64,000 nt of DNA from Paenibacillus woosongensis (lineage in GTDB: Bacteria > Bacillota > Bacilli > Paenibacillales > Paenibacillaceae). The notes under the pieces were generated by a model. It was not told the origin of the DNA. It did no database searches and saw only the letters and a list, made by a program, of their open reading frames with translations. The position numbers and the translations under genes were made by a program. The stretch is taken from assembly GCF_009725165.1 (NCBI RefSeq), contig NZ_WNZW01000002.1, forward strand, positions 924,946 through 988,945. The letters run 5' to 3'. Positions 29,083 to 38,349 of the stretch are shown piece by piece (position 1 is the first letter of the stretch; the number at the start of each line of letters is the position of its first letter).

Positions 29083-30369
29083 TTGCAACGTGAAATTCAA
29101 GTTAATGAGAAAGTTCCCTTCGGGCCTGGTGTTCTGCTGAGTATGCAACACCTTTTTGCCATGTTCGGCAGCACAGTGCTTGTACCGAATATTTTCGGCG
29201 TCGACCCGGCAATGATCCTGCTCATGAACGGGATCGGTACGCTGCTGTATATCTTGATCTGTAAAGCAAAAATCCCCGCTTATCTCGGATCAAGCTTTGC
29301 CTTTATCTCCCCGGTACTCGTAGTTCTGGCTGCTCATCCGGGTACAGGCTATTCTTACGCCCTTGGCGCTTTTATCGTGACAGGCTTAATTTTCATCGCG
29401 GTCTCGCTGCTCATTCGGCTAGCTGGTACCGGCTGGATCGATATTGTATTTCCTCCGGCTGCCATGGGGGCGATCGTCGCGCTCATCGGTCTTGAACTGA
29501 TCCCGGTTGCCGCCGGAATGGCTGGTCTGATTAATTCAGACCCGACCAAGGCCTGGACGCCGAATCCGACAGAAATTATGCTGTCCCTCGTTACACTCGG
29601 GGTCACCATGCTGGGAGCCGTCATGTTCCGCGGATTCCCTAAAATCATTCACATCCTCATCGGTATCGTCGTTGGATACGGTCTGGCTTATTTCTTGGGT
29701 GCAGTAGACAAGGAGGCCATTGCAGCTGCACCTTGGTTCTCCATGCCGACCGTAACGACGCCAAAATGGAGTGCGTCCGCTATCATTACGATCATTCCGG
29801 TAGCACTGGTCGTTATCGTGGAGCATATCGGACACTTGCTGGTAACAAGCAACATCGTGGGCAAAGACTTGTCCAAAGATCCGGGCTTGCACCGCTCCCT
29901 GCTCGGTAATGGTATCTCTACCGTATTGTCCGGTTTCGTAGGTTCAACACCGAATACAACCTATGGAGAAAATATCGGCGTCATGGCGCTGACGAGAGTC
30001 TACTCGATCTTCGTGATCGGCGGTGCGGCCATCTTCGCGATCCTGCTCTCGTTCTCCGGTAAATTTTCCGCTATCATCGCGTATATTCCAACACCGGTTA
30101 TGGGCGGAATATCACTTCTGCTGTTCGGGGTCATTGCCGCTTCCGGTCTGCGGATTTTCGTAGAGCAGAAAGTCGATTTCTCCCGGCCGACGAACATGCT
30201 GTTAGCCACCATTGTCCTCGTCATCGGTCTGAGCGGAGCAACGCTGAAAATGGGCGATGTCGAACTGAAGGGAATGGCCTTAGCTACCATCGTAGGCATT
30301 GTGATGAGTCTGTTTTTCAAGCTTATCGAAGTGCTCGGCCTATCCAATGATAAGGAAGAAGCGCGTTAA
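29083..30369 (+). CDS. uraA: NCS2-family uracil permease
   Basis: A 428-residue nucleobase:cation symporter with about 14 membrane segments. It has the FGSTVLVPNIFG start, AYLGSSFAFISPV in the substrate half-helix region, and the NCS2 signature VVIVEHIGHLLVTSNIVGKDLSKDPGLHRSLLGNG with the binding Glu in VEHIGH. The closest matches by pattern are the UraA/PyrP uracil carriers. The start is TTG at 29083 with GAGGAG 9 nt upstream. No PyrR or purine riboswitch motif is visible in the short leader. It lies in the segment separating relA from apt. Confidence 0.9.
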   Translation: MQREIQVNEKVPFGPGVLLSMQHLFAMFGSTVLVPNIFGVDPAMILLMNGIGTLLYILICKAKIPAYLGSSFAFISPVLVVLAAHPGTGYSYALGAFIVTGLIFIAVSLLIRLAGTGWIDIVFPPAAMGAIVALIGLELIPVAAGMAGLINSDPTKAWTPNPTEIMLSLVTLGVTMLGAVMFRGFPKIIHILIGIVVGYGLAYFLGAVDKEAIAAAPWFSMPTVTTPKWSASAIITIIPVALVVIVEHIGHLLVTSNIVGKDLSKDPGLHRSLLGNGISTVLSGFVGSTPNTTYGENIGVMALTRVYSIFVIGGAAIFAILLSFSGKFSAIIAYIPTPVMGGISLLLFGVIAASGLRIFVEQKVDFSRPTNMLLATIVLVIGLSGATLKMGDVELKGMALATIVGIVMSLFFKLIEVLGLSNDKEEAR

Positions 30370-30397
30370 TACAAGAACAATGCAGAATTGGTACTAA

Positions 30398-30440
30398 GAA
30401 AGGCCGAGCAGGGAGGCGATCCCTGGCTCGGCCTTTCTTT
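30398..30440. terminator. Bidirectional terminator between uraA and the GH81 gene
   Basis: GAAAGGCCGAGC pairs with GCTCGGCCTTTC with an inner CAGGGA/TCCCTG extension. A-rich and T-rich flanks serve both strands between convergent genes. Confidence 0.85.
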
Positions 30441-30482
30441 TGCCGTAAGCACACATTTGTGTGGCGTCCTTTTCATTGATTC

Positions 30483-33065
30483 TTAGTTGGTAAATGTGTA
30501 ATGCGGCGAATCATATTGCGGCCCCGACTTCTCATAAGTAAACCAGTAATCGATGACGTTTCCGCCCTGCAGTCCACCGATGACCTGCTCCCAGGTGCCG
30601 TTATTGTTCGTCATCCGGTAATTCAGCTGCTGCCCGCCAGACACCGTGTAATGAATGTCCACGTAGAGCGCAGGCGTTTTCGGAACGAAGACAATCTTGA
30701 CTTCCGATCCCGAGGCGCGGTTTACTCTAACCGTATAATCATCCGTGACGATGTCCCCGTTATTGCCGCCTCCGTCTCCGTTGCCCCCTCCATTGTTACC
30801 TCCGTTGTTGCCGCCGCCATTGCCGATATTAAAGCTGTTCGGCTGCACCGTCACCTGATGGCCGTCAGAGAATTGAACCGTTTTTACGCTATTCGTCATA
30901 TTATAGACGACATAGGTCTTGACTCCGTTCTTATTGAATACGGCATAAATTGGATAGTTCGCGGTTACCGATGGATCAGCATGCCCTAACGCATCCAAGC
31001 TATAAATCCAATGGTACGCATTTGCTTTGGAGTTGCCGGCCTCCGGAGTCAACTGCGATACGCGAGCATTAAATTTAGCTTTGGCATCCGCAGGATCAGA
31101 AATGGCCCGGTACATGTATACGAGATCCTCCCACGGGCTGAAATTGCCGCCGCTTTCCGATAAGAGCGCATTGTAATTTCTCGCCGCATATTGCGGATAT
31201 TGCGTCAAATATAGCGATGCGGATGTGATGGGAAGCCAGTTAATGCCATGAACCTCAGTCGGGTTGCCTGTCCACCAGGTGGCGTCGCCTACCGTCTTGC
31301 CTCCCCAAATCATGCTTGCCGTCTCCTTGGTAAAGCCGGCAGGGAAATTCGTATCATGCACATCGAACCAGTATTCGTTAATGGCATTCATTTCCGTTAC
31401 ATATTGATAAATTCCCGCGTCGCGAATCGTCTTGTTCCCAGTAGCCTCGCCCCACAGTATGAGCCCTGCCCAGGCATTCATCGCCTCTGACGATGACTCG
31501 TTGTTGTTGCCGTCCCCGAAGTTGGCATGTCCGGAAGCCCAGGAATGGCCGGCATAAGGGTCAAAGTTGCGCAGATACGGGAACATCGAATCCGAACGGT
31601 CAACATTCGCGATGTCGCGAATAAGGAGCTTAATCATTCCGCCCCAATTGGCGTCGCTGGCCCAATCTTTATCCGTCCTGGCAATCTCAGCCGCCGCCTT
31701 AATGAAATAACCGTAGTGGAAATGATGGTCATTCAGTTCGTTAGCCGTCCCGTAGCTGTCGGGATAACCGATGACGGTTCCCCAGTTATTGTTGTAATAA
31801 AATACATTGGAGGCTTTCAAGTTGCCGGATGCATTACTTGCTTTCAGCCAGTCCTCCAAACGGCTCTTGATTTCCGAGCGGAACTGGCTTGCCGCAGCTG
31901 TGTTGCCGACCTGATCGGCGATCGGCGCGAGTACAGCCAGCTTCCCTAAACGTTTGCCTGTCCAATACGTATCCGCGGCACCGGCAAACTGCTCAGCAGC
32001 AGCCTCATTTATATACTGGTTGAGAACATTCTTGTCATAAGACCCGAGATCCGGGAGCGAAGGCAGAACGCCGTTAAACTTCATCTTCGTCTGAAAGCCC
32101 GTTCCTTCCACCGTCTTCATTTGACCGCGAACGGAAGGGTACGAATATGCCAGAGTAGCCGCAGATGAATTTTTCCATTGATGCGGATACAGCGCGAATA
32201 TGGTTCCCGATTGATTGCCTTCTTTGGCTGCCGTGCTTGCCGTGAAGGTCGTCGTGACTTCACTGGTCGCTTCATTATAGGTATAGTTCACTTTAGTATC
32301 GGTAATATGGGAATAGGCGTATTGCTTGAATTTATTCAAGGTTTGCACAGAATCGTCCGGAAGCACTGCGATCGAAAAATAGTTTTTGCCGTTCAATTGG
32401 TTCGCCAGCGTGTTACTCCCGATTCCGCTCCAAGTACTGCCCGTCGGTCCGAATAAGCCGTAATGCGCGCCTTCGATCGTAATCCCGAGAACGGAGCTGC
32501 TGCTATCTCCTGACCATACCGTTGGCGGGGTATAAAATTTAAGCTTTGGATCCCCTCCCGCAAAGGTGAAATACGCGTAAGGCGAACCGTGTCCATAGGA
32601 TACGCTCATCGAATTGTTCCCTTGCTGATACAGCGCCTTCACAAACCAGTCACTGAAGCCATCTACCTTAGCATCAGGAAAGGCGCCGACTGCAGAATGG
32701 CTGACCGTGAAATCATGGATATCATTCATCCAGCCCGCGACGAATCCTGGCAATGCGTGAACTCTAGCTCCCGGATAATAAATGCGGATGCCATCCCCCT
32801 GATGCTTCATTGCCAACGGATGCGGATACTGAGCTTCAGAATGAGTGCTCCAAGCCAAACTGCTCCACCAATCATTCGTAGGCATTTTTCCGGCCACGTT
32901 GGAAGTTTTGTATATACTGGCCGGTGCGTCCGTCGCTCCTGGAGGCAGTACGGTCGAATAAGAGCCCCTACCTACGGGAACCTCCCCTGAAAACGCATTC
33001 AAATTTGTCGTCCACATGGACATGCCAACAGCCAATACTAGTACATACGAAAGTAACTTCTTCAA
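30483..33065 (-). CDS. Secreted endo-beta-1,3-glucanase (GH81) with CBM56
   Basis: An 860-residue exported enzyme. The signal peptide (MKKLLSYVLVLAVGMSMW...) is followed by the GH81 catalytic region (about 30-715), with GKMPTNDWWSSLAW, GSYDKN, NELNDHHFHYGYFIKAAAEIA and the catalytic-Glu block GDGNNNESSSEAMNAWAGL. A Gly/Asn linker follows, then a C-terminal CBM56 beta-1,3-glucan-binding module (DYTVRVNRASGSEVKIVFVP...). It should cut laminarin, curdlan or fungal-wall glucan. The start is TTG at 33065, 6 nt after GAGGAGGATATCA-type site. It is a lone gene, possibly recently acquired with the relA-apt insertion. Confidence 0.92.
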   Translation of the reverse strand: MKKLLSYVLVLAVGMSMWTTNLNAFSGEVPVGRGSYSTVLPPGATDAPASIYKTSNVAGKMPTNDWWSSLAWSTHSEAQYPHPLAMKHQGDGIRIYYPGARVHALPGFVAGWMNDIHDFTVSHSAVGAFPDAKVDGFSDWFVKALYQQGNNSMSVSYGHGSPYAYFTFAGGDPKLKFYTPPTVWSGDSSSSVLGITIEGAHYGLFGPTGSTWSGIGSNTLANQLNGKNYFSIAVLPDDSVQTLNKFKQYAYSHITDTKVNYTYNEATSEVTTTFTASTAAKEGNQSGTIFALYPHQWKNSSAATLAYSYPSVRGQMKTVEGTGFQTKMKFNGVLPSLPDLGSYDKNVLNQYINEAAAEQFAGAADTYWTGKRLGKLAVLAPIADQVGNTAAASQFRSEIKSRLEDWLKASNASGNLKASNVFYYNNNWGTVIGYPDSYGTANELNDHHFHYGYFIKAAAEIARTDKDWASDANWGGMIKLLIRDIANVDRSDSMFPYLRNFDPYAGHSWASGHANFGDGNNNESSSEAMNAWAGLILWGEATGNKTIRDAGIYQYVTEMNAINEYWFDVHDTNFPAGFTKETASMIWGGKTVGDATWWTGNPTEVHGINWLPITSASLYLTQYPQYAARNYNALLSESGGNFSPWEDLVYMYRAISDPADAKAKFNARVSQLTPEAGNSKANAYHWIYSLDALGHADPSVTANYPIYAVFNKNGVKTYVVYNMTNSVKTVQFSDGHQVTVQPNSFNIGNGGGNNGGNNGGGNGDGGGNNGDIVTDDYTVRVNRASGSEVKIVFVPKTPALYVDIHYTVSGGQQLNYRMTNNNGTWEQVIGGLQGGNVIDYWFTYEKSGPQYDSPHYTFTN

Positions 33066-33282
33066 TGATATCCTCCTCTGTTAAAATGATGGTCAATCGT
33101 CTGCATGCATGACTTATACACCCCTATTGTTAATCCTTGGCAACATCTAGGTCAAGAAAATACTGTTAATTTTTAACTAAATAAGGCGAAACTACTACTA
33201 ATTGACTCAAAATGTGGTACGAAACGACTTCGGTTAATTTCGTAGAAATTACTTTATTTTCCACAACAAGAATGAAGCATAC

Positions 33283-33312
33283 AAAAAAGACATCCCGCGC
33301 AAGAATGTCTTT
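33283..33312 (-). terminator. Intrinsic terminator after apt
   Basis: Minus-strand AAGACATTC pairs imperfectly with GGATGTCTT and ends in TTTTTTG, about 30 bp past the apt stop codon. Confidence 0.7.
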
Positions 33313-33340
33313 AATGTCTTTATGCTATGGCTTGCCAATC

Positions 33341-33853
33341 TTAATACTTTAACAGCGAGAACACGTCGATGCCCGGCAATTTCTCGCGGCCGTTCAACTC
33401 GCTAAGCTCAATTAAGAACGCGGTTCCTACCACATTGCCTCCAAGCTCGCGAACGAGCTGCACCGAAGTGGAGATCGTCCCGCCCGTAGCAAGTAAATCA
33501 TCGGCGATCAATACGTTCTGTCCCGGCTTGACCGCATCGCTGTGCATGGCCAAGCGATCCGAACCATATTCCAGGGCATAACCGACTTCGATCGTCTTAT
33601 ACGGCAGCTTTCCGCTCTTGCGGATCGGAATGAACCCTACGCCGAGGGCATAAGCCAATGGAGCGCCAACCACGAAGCCGCGCGCTTCCGGCCCGGCGAT
33701 CAGGTCAATCTTTAAATCTGACACCATTTTCTTAAGCTCATTAATCGCTTCGCGGTATTTCTCTCCGTTATTCAGCAAGGTCGTAATATCCTTGAAGCTG
33801 ATTCCCGGCTGGGGAAAATCGGGTATGACGCGAATGTACTCTTTGAAATCCAA
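33341..33853 (-). CDS. apt: Adenine phosphoribosyltransferase
   Basis: A 170-residue type I phosphoribosyltransferase that salvages adenine to AMP. The N-terminal [17 protein letters not shown] is the Apt signature, [20 protein letters not shown] follows, and the PRPP-binding loop is [15 protein letters not shown]. It is downstream of recJ on the same strand (62 bp), the conserved recJ-apt order. The next gene expected, relA, has been moved 5.7 kb away. Confidence 0.97.
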   Translation of the reverse strand: MDFKEYIRVIPDFPQPGISFKDITTLLNNGEKYREAINELKKMVSDLKIDLIAGPEARGFVVGAPLAYALGVGFIPIRKSGKLPYKTIEVGYALEYGSDRLAMHSDAVKPGQNVLIADDLLATGGTISTSVQLVRELGGNVVGTAFLIELSELNGREKLPGIDVFSLLKY

Positions 33854-33915
33854 TGCAATCTCCTCCTAGTTTTAGCGCATAACAACAGCATATCTATGAA
33901 ATAAAAAAGGAATAG

Positions 33916-36339
33916 CTAAGATACGTTTTGCTGATTTGTCATTAGCCACTGCGTAATTTGCGGTATTCCGGCATGATGGAGGATCTGCTCCATTTCAGCC
34001 AGCTCTCCAAGCTCCAGATAGCGGCGAGACGTGTCCAGGGCCCGCTTGGCGGGAGCCTGTGCCATCGTTAATGTACCCATATCGCGATGGATGAAGCCCA
34101 ACTCCTCGAAAACCGCCAGCGTCATCACAAGCATCCGCCGTGACAGGCGGGTGCGCCGCATCAGGCCGGAAATCAGCTCTTCCTCCGGCACCGCAGCCGT
34201 AACCTGCTGCTTGAGCAGAGCATAGATCTGTTTGAATTGCTCCCGGGACGGCGGAAGAATCGCCTCTTGCCGATCCCTTGCCGGGTGAAATAGGTACACT
34301 CTCTCTACTGAGGAGAATGTCCCCATCATCTTATGCCATATGTCGAAGGACTCGGGCAGTTCAAGAACAAACAATATTTTTATATCCATCCTGTTTTGCC
34401 CGTTCAGTTGAGCGGCCGTATTGCCAGGAATTACGCCAACGTCCTTATCATATATCCAACAAGGGGTATCGTTCAATTCATAATTTTTCGTCAATTCCGA
34501 GTCATTGCCCGCAACGACGGCGATTACTCGCTGCTCAAGCGATTGCTGCTCTACCAGCTGACTGCGGATTTCATTCATCTTCAATACAGGATGGCTTGCC
34601 CCCCGGTAATCAAACACCTGGATATGCGGTACAGCGAGATCCTGAATCATCAGCTGCGGCTTGCGTGATCCGTTCCATTCATTGATGCTGGCTTCGGCCA
34701 CAACATCTATCCGGGCCTCTTCGGTTAACTGGGATAACAGCTCCCCCTTCCCGAAAGCCACCGCCTCCATCATTGTTCCATCCTGGCTGAGGACAAGCTT
34801 CATATGTTTGCCTTCCTTGCCTAGCGAACGGCTTTCCACTAGCTTGGCGCCGCGAATAAGCAATCTTGGGCAGGTATTCCCCATGCCGAACGGAGCAAGA
34901 TTCTCCAACTGCTCAATGACCGGCAAGGAAATATCCGATAAGCGGCACTCCAAATCCGTATGCATCACCGGGATGAAATGCTCCTCGCAAAGCACGCCGG
35001 CAGCGAACTCGTTCAACTGCTCTTCCAGCTTCGCAAGCTGGCTGCGGTGCAAGGTCATTCCCGCTGCTGAGGGATGCCCTCCATAGTGATCCAGCAGGCC
35101 TTTGCAGTGAGTTAGAGCCTCATAGATATCCAGCCCCGGGATGGAACGAGCCGAGCCTTTGCATGTTCCGGTCTCCGGGTCTATAGCAAGAACGATGGTT
35201 GGCCGATAATAGCGATCCAGTATTTTAGAGGCCACGATTCCGATGACGCCCGGGTTCCAGCCCTCGCCAGCCAACACGATAACACCCGGCAAGGCCCCCT
35301 CAGCGTCTTTGCCGGCCAACTGGGCGATCGCTTCCTGAACGATGCTGTCCACCAGCAGTTGGCGTTCCTTATTCAGGATGTCCAAATCCTCAGCAATCTT
35401 CTCAGCCTCTTCAATACTTTGCGTCGTTAACAGGGCGACAGCCTGATTCGCATGGCTCATTCTCCCGCTAGCATTGATGCGGGGTGCAAGCCCGAACGCT
35501 ACGTTGGTCGAGGATACCATTGTCAGCGGTTCGCCTTTTGCGTAACCCGCCACCCCCATTAGAGCCGTGATCCCCGGAAAACTGGAATAAGCCATCGCCT
35601 TTAAACCGTTCATAACTAGTATACGATTCTCATCTGTAAGCGGCATCAAATCCGCTATGGTTCCCAGTGTAACCAGCTCTGTCCAGGCAGCAGGGGTCTC
35701 ATCTGCAAGTAAGGCTGTCGCCAGCTTATAGGCCACCCCGACCCCGGCAAGGCCCTTAAACGGATATTTACAATAAGGCAATTTGGGATTGACCAGCGTA
35801 TAAGCCTCGGGAAGAACTTCCGGAGGCTCATGATGATCGGTAACGATAACATCCATCCCTGCCGCATTGGCGTACGCGATTTGCTCGACCGCACTGATTC
35901 CCGTGTCGACAGTGATCACCAGCGTGAAGCCTCGTTCTACGAATGGCTCTAGAGCAGAGATATGAAGCCCGTACCCCTCTTTGGAGCGGTGAGGAATATA
36001 ATACTCGAACCGGGCATTCAAATGGCGCATCAAGCAAACCATAAGGGCCGTGGAAGATACGCCGTCCGCATCATAGTCACCATAAATCAAAATTTGTTCG
36101 TCCTGCTCTACAGCCCGCCTGATTCGTGCAACTGCCTCTTGCATGCCGCTCAGCAAATAAGGATCATGCAGATCCTCCATGGTCCCCTCCAGAAAATGAC
36201 GCGCTTCCTGAGCGTCTTGAATTCCACGGCTTACGAACAGGGAAGCCACAATTTTCGGTATGCCGGCCTGCTCAGCCAGCAGTGAAGCGGCTTCCGCGTC
36301 ACTATGTAGACCAACCCAACGGTACTTCGGATGAAGCAA
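33916..36339 (-). CDS. recJ: Single-stranded-DNA-specific exonuclease RecJ
   Basis: An 807-residue DHH-superfamily 5'-3' ssDNA exonuclease used in recombination and mismatch repair. The DHH phosphoesterase motifs are IYGDYDADGVSSTALM, VTVDTGIS and VIVTDHHEPPE. The DHHA1 domain (GHPSAAGMTL) and OB fold follow, and a C-terminal RecJ_C extension (about 560-807) typical of Bacillales is present. Length is normal for the group. First gene of the recJ-apt pair. Confidence 0.96.
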   Translation of the reverse strand: MLHPKYRWVGLHSDAEAASLLAEQAGIPKIVASLFVSRGIQDAQEARHFLEGTMEDLHDPYLLSGMQEAVARIRRAVEQDEQILIYGDYDADGVSSTALMVCLMRHLNARFEYYIPHRSKEGYGLHISALEPFVERGFTLVITVDTGISAVEQIAYANAAGMDVIVTDHHEPPEVLPEAYTLVNPKLPYCKYPFKGLAGVGVAYKLATALLADETPAAWTELVTLGTIADLMPLTDENRILVMNGLKAMAYSSFPGITALMGVAGYAKGEPLTMVSSTNVAFGLAPRINASGRMSHANQAVALLTTQSIEEAEKIAEDLDILNKERQLLVDSIVQEAIAQLAGKDAEGALPGVIVLAGEGWNPGVIGIVASKILDRYYRPTIVLAIDPETGTCKGSARSIPGLDIYEALTHCKGLLDHYGGHPSAAGMTLHRSQLAKLEEQLNEFAAGVLCEEHFIPVMHTDLECRLSDISLPVIEQLENLAPFGMGNTCPRLLIRGAKLVESRSLGKEGKHMKLVLSQDGTMMEAVAFGKGELLSQLTEEARIDVVAEASINEWNGSRKPQLMIQDLAVPHIQVFDYRGASHPVLKMNEIRSQLVEQQSLEQRVIAVVAGNDSELTKNYELNDTPCWIYDKDVGVIPGNTAAQLNGQNRMDIKILFVLELPESFDIWHKMMGTFSSVERVYLFHPARDRQEAILPPSREQFKQIYALLKQQVTAAVPEEELISGLMRRTRLSRRMLVMTLAVFEELGFIHRDMGTLTMAQAPAKRALDTSRRYLELGELAEMEQILHHAGIPQITQWLMTNQQNVS

Positions 36340-36386
36340 CCTGACAGCACCTTCTTTCCTTCTCTCCTACTTGCGGGCATTTTTCT

Positions 36387-37346
36387 TTATTGCAGCAGCG
36401 TAGGCAGATCATTATTCGATCCTTCGTAGTTACTCTTGTAAGGATAGCCCGGATCATAAGGCATAACTTGTATACTTACGTCACTCACCTGGGAAAAGCG
36501 ATTCATCAGCAGTATTTTGGCGCGATTCGCAATATGATTGGCTTCCAATACGGAAATCCGCGGATTCACGCTAATAATGACTGCGACGGATATATAATGG
36601 CCGCTGCCATGCAATTTTAGTTCGTCTACAGTGATAACCCCATGTACCCTTTGAACGGTTTCAATGAATGCAGACTTGTCCTCTGCCTTCGACTTCCCTT
36701 CCTCTTGGCTGTACACGGCTCCTACGATCAGCCGATACCCTTTCCATAGGACAAGGCAAGCCACAACGATAGAGGCAGCCGGGTCGGCATACAACAGCAA
36801 CGGTATATCCCACGCTTCGCCAGTCATCGCCCCAAAAATTCCGAGAAGAACAATAATGGAAGTATACAGGGAATGCCTGTGCATTTCGATAAAGGATTTC
36901 GAGGCATTACCCGGTTTTTTGAGATTTTGGCGGTACTGAAGCTGAAATACGATCTCTCTTAAGGCAATCGAGACGACAATGGCCACCCCAGCCATGAACC
37001 CTGGCGCAACAACCTTCCCGGTAACCATAGTAGATACTGAAGCGCCTCCCATTTGCAATACGCCCATAAACAGGAATACAGCGAAAAAAATCGCTGCCAG
37101 CGGTTCCGCCTTCATGCGGCCGCCTGCCCCATCCCCAAGTCTCAGCCGTTGTCTGACGCTTTGCGGAAGCTGAACCTTCTCCGCGATGCCCGCTGCCGCA
37201 TCCGCCGCGGAATATAACGCATCCACAAGCAATGCTCGGCTGTCAAAGAGCAAACCGATCACTCCTTTGAATACAGCCAGGATGACGTTGTTTGCAGTGC
37301 CAAGCCAGACGGCAGAATCAGATGGTACAGCTCGTTCGCGAATCAT
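36387..37346 (-). CDS. Cation diffusion facilitator-like membrane protein with altered metal site
   Basis: A 319-residue protein with the CDF layout: six membrane segments (about 15-200) and a C-terminal ferredoxin-like cytoplasmic domain (VQRVHGVITVDELKLHGSGHYISVAVIISVNP). The start is the ATG at 37346 after AGGAGGGTTAAT. Segment 2 keeps Asp in LLVDALYSAAD. The usual HPxGHGKAE after it reads LRLGDGAGGRMKAE, and the segment-5 pattern HHRSDALSS reads HRHSLYTS, so the expected Asp is a Ser. It may transport a different ion or none. CDF family membership is clear; substrate unknown. Confidence 0.8.
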   Translation of the reverse strand: MIRERAVPSDSAVWLGTANNVILAVFKGVIGLLFDSRALLVDALYSAADAAAGIAEKVQLPQSVRQRLRLGDGAGGRMKAEPLAAIFFAVFLFMGVLQMGGASVSTMVTGKVVAPGFMAGVAIVVSIALREIVFQLQYRQNLKKPGNASKSFIEMHRHSLYTSIIVLLGIFGAMTGEAWDIPLLLYADPAASIVVACLVLWKGYRLIVGAVYSQEEGKSKAEDKSAFIETVQRVHGVITVDELKLHGSGHYISVAVIISVNPRISVLEANHIANRAKILLMNRFSQVSDVSIQVMPYDPGYPYKSNYEGSNNDLPTLLQ

Positions 37347-37383
37347 ATTAACCCTCCTGAAACACGTTATTACCATGAAGACG

Positions 37384-37418
37384 GCGAAGCCGCGTCCTTC
37401 ATTAAGACGCGGCTTCGC
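37384..37418 (-). terminator. Strong hairpin after secF
   Basis: GCGAAGCCGCGTC (37384-37396) pairs perfectly with GACGCGGCTTCGC (37406-37418), 13 bp, just past the secF stop. There is no T-run, so it may stabilise the mRNA end or terminate weakly. Confidence 0.6.
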
Positions 37419-37446
37419 TCCTGCCATGCAAACGGCAAACCGTCGT

Positions 37447-38349
37447 TTAGGACGCTTTGGCCGGTTTGTTTTTTTGCTTGCTCTTAAGCACAAACCACAG
37501 CGGGCTGGCAATAAAGATCGAGGAATACGCCCCGAACAGCAACCCTATAACCATGGCCAGCGAGAACATCCTGATCGACGCCCCTCCCAACAGGAGCAGG
37601 AATAAAGCGGCAATAAATACGGTTAAAGCGGTATACAGTGACCGCATAACGGTTTGGGATACGCTCTTGTTTACGAGATCGATCAAATCCTGGCGTGTCT
37701 TCTGTTTGGCAAACCGCAGGTTTTCCCGAATCCGGTCAAAGATAACGATCGTGTCATTAATCGAATAACCAATGATGGTGAGCACCGCAATAATAAAGGT
37801 CAAATCTACCTCTAAGCGGAAGATGGAGAAGATCGTTACCACCATAAAGGCATCATGCAGCAAGGCGACAATGGCAGCGATCGCAAAGCGCCATTCAAAC
37901 CTGATGCCGACATAGACGATAATCCCGAGGCTCGAGAGCAGTACAGCCCATATCGCATTTGCCGCCAGCTCTTTCGCCATTTCCGGATCAACGGTATTGA
38001 TTTCCATAGATGCACCGCTGTCGAGCTTCAGTATCTCGCCCTTCAATTGGTGATCCTGATCCTCGTTCAATACCTCATCGAAGCGGATCGACATCCGATC
38101 TACGCCCGGAGTGATTTTCGATCCTTCCAGAATACCGATATTCTCTAAGATGGGCTCGATTTGTGCTGAAGTCACGTTCTTCGTGAACGAAATGTCAACA
38201 TTGGAACCGGCTTTGAAATCGACGCTATAATTGAGGCCGAACACAGCCAATGAGATGACGCCAATTATCGTTAGTATGATGGAAAATGTATAGCAGCGCT
38301 TGCTAATGTGCACAAAATTCAAATGCAATAATTTATTTTTAAAGCTCAC
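37447..38349 (-). CDS. secF: Protein translocase subunit SecF
   Basis: About 300 residues with six membrane segments and a large first extracellular loop. It carries SecF signatures FKAGSNVDISFTKNV near the first span, IVYVGIRFEWRFAIAAIVALLHD, and GYSINDTIVIFDRIRENLR. With SecD it uses the proton-motive force to help exported proteins leave the Sec channel. I place the start at GTG 38349 (MSFKNKLLHL), 10 nt after AAAGGAG; it overlaps the end of secD by 11 nt, implying translational coupling. Confidence 0.96.
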   Translation of the reverse strand: MSFKNKLLHLNFVHISKRCYTFSIILTIIGVISLAVFGLNYSVDFKAGSNVDISFTKNVTSAQIEPILENIGILEGSKITPGVDRMSIRFDEVLNEDQDHQLKGEILKLDSGASMEINTVDPEMAKELAANAIWAVLLSSLGIIVYVGIRFEWRFAIAAIVALLHDAFMVVTIFSIFRLEVDLTFIIAVLTIIGYSINDTIVIFDRIRENLRFAKQKTRQDLIDLVNKSVSQTVMRSLYTALTVFIAALFLLLLGGASIRMFSLAMVIGLLFGAYSSIFIASPLWFVLKSKQKNKPAKAS

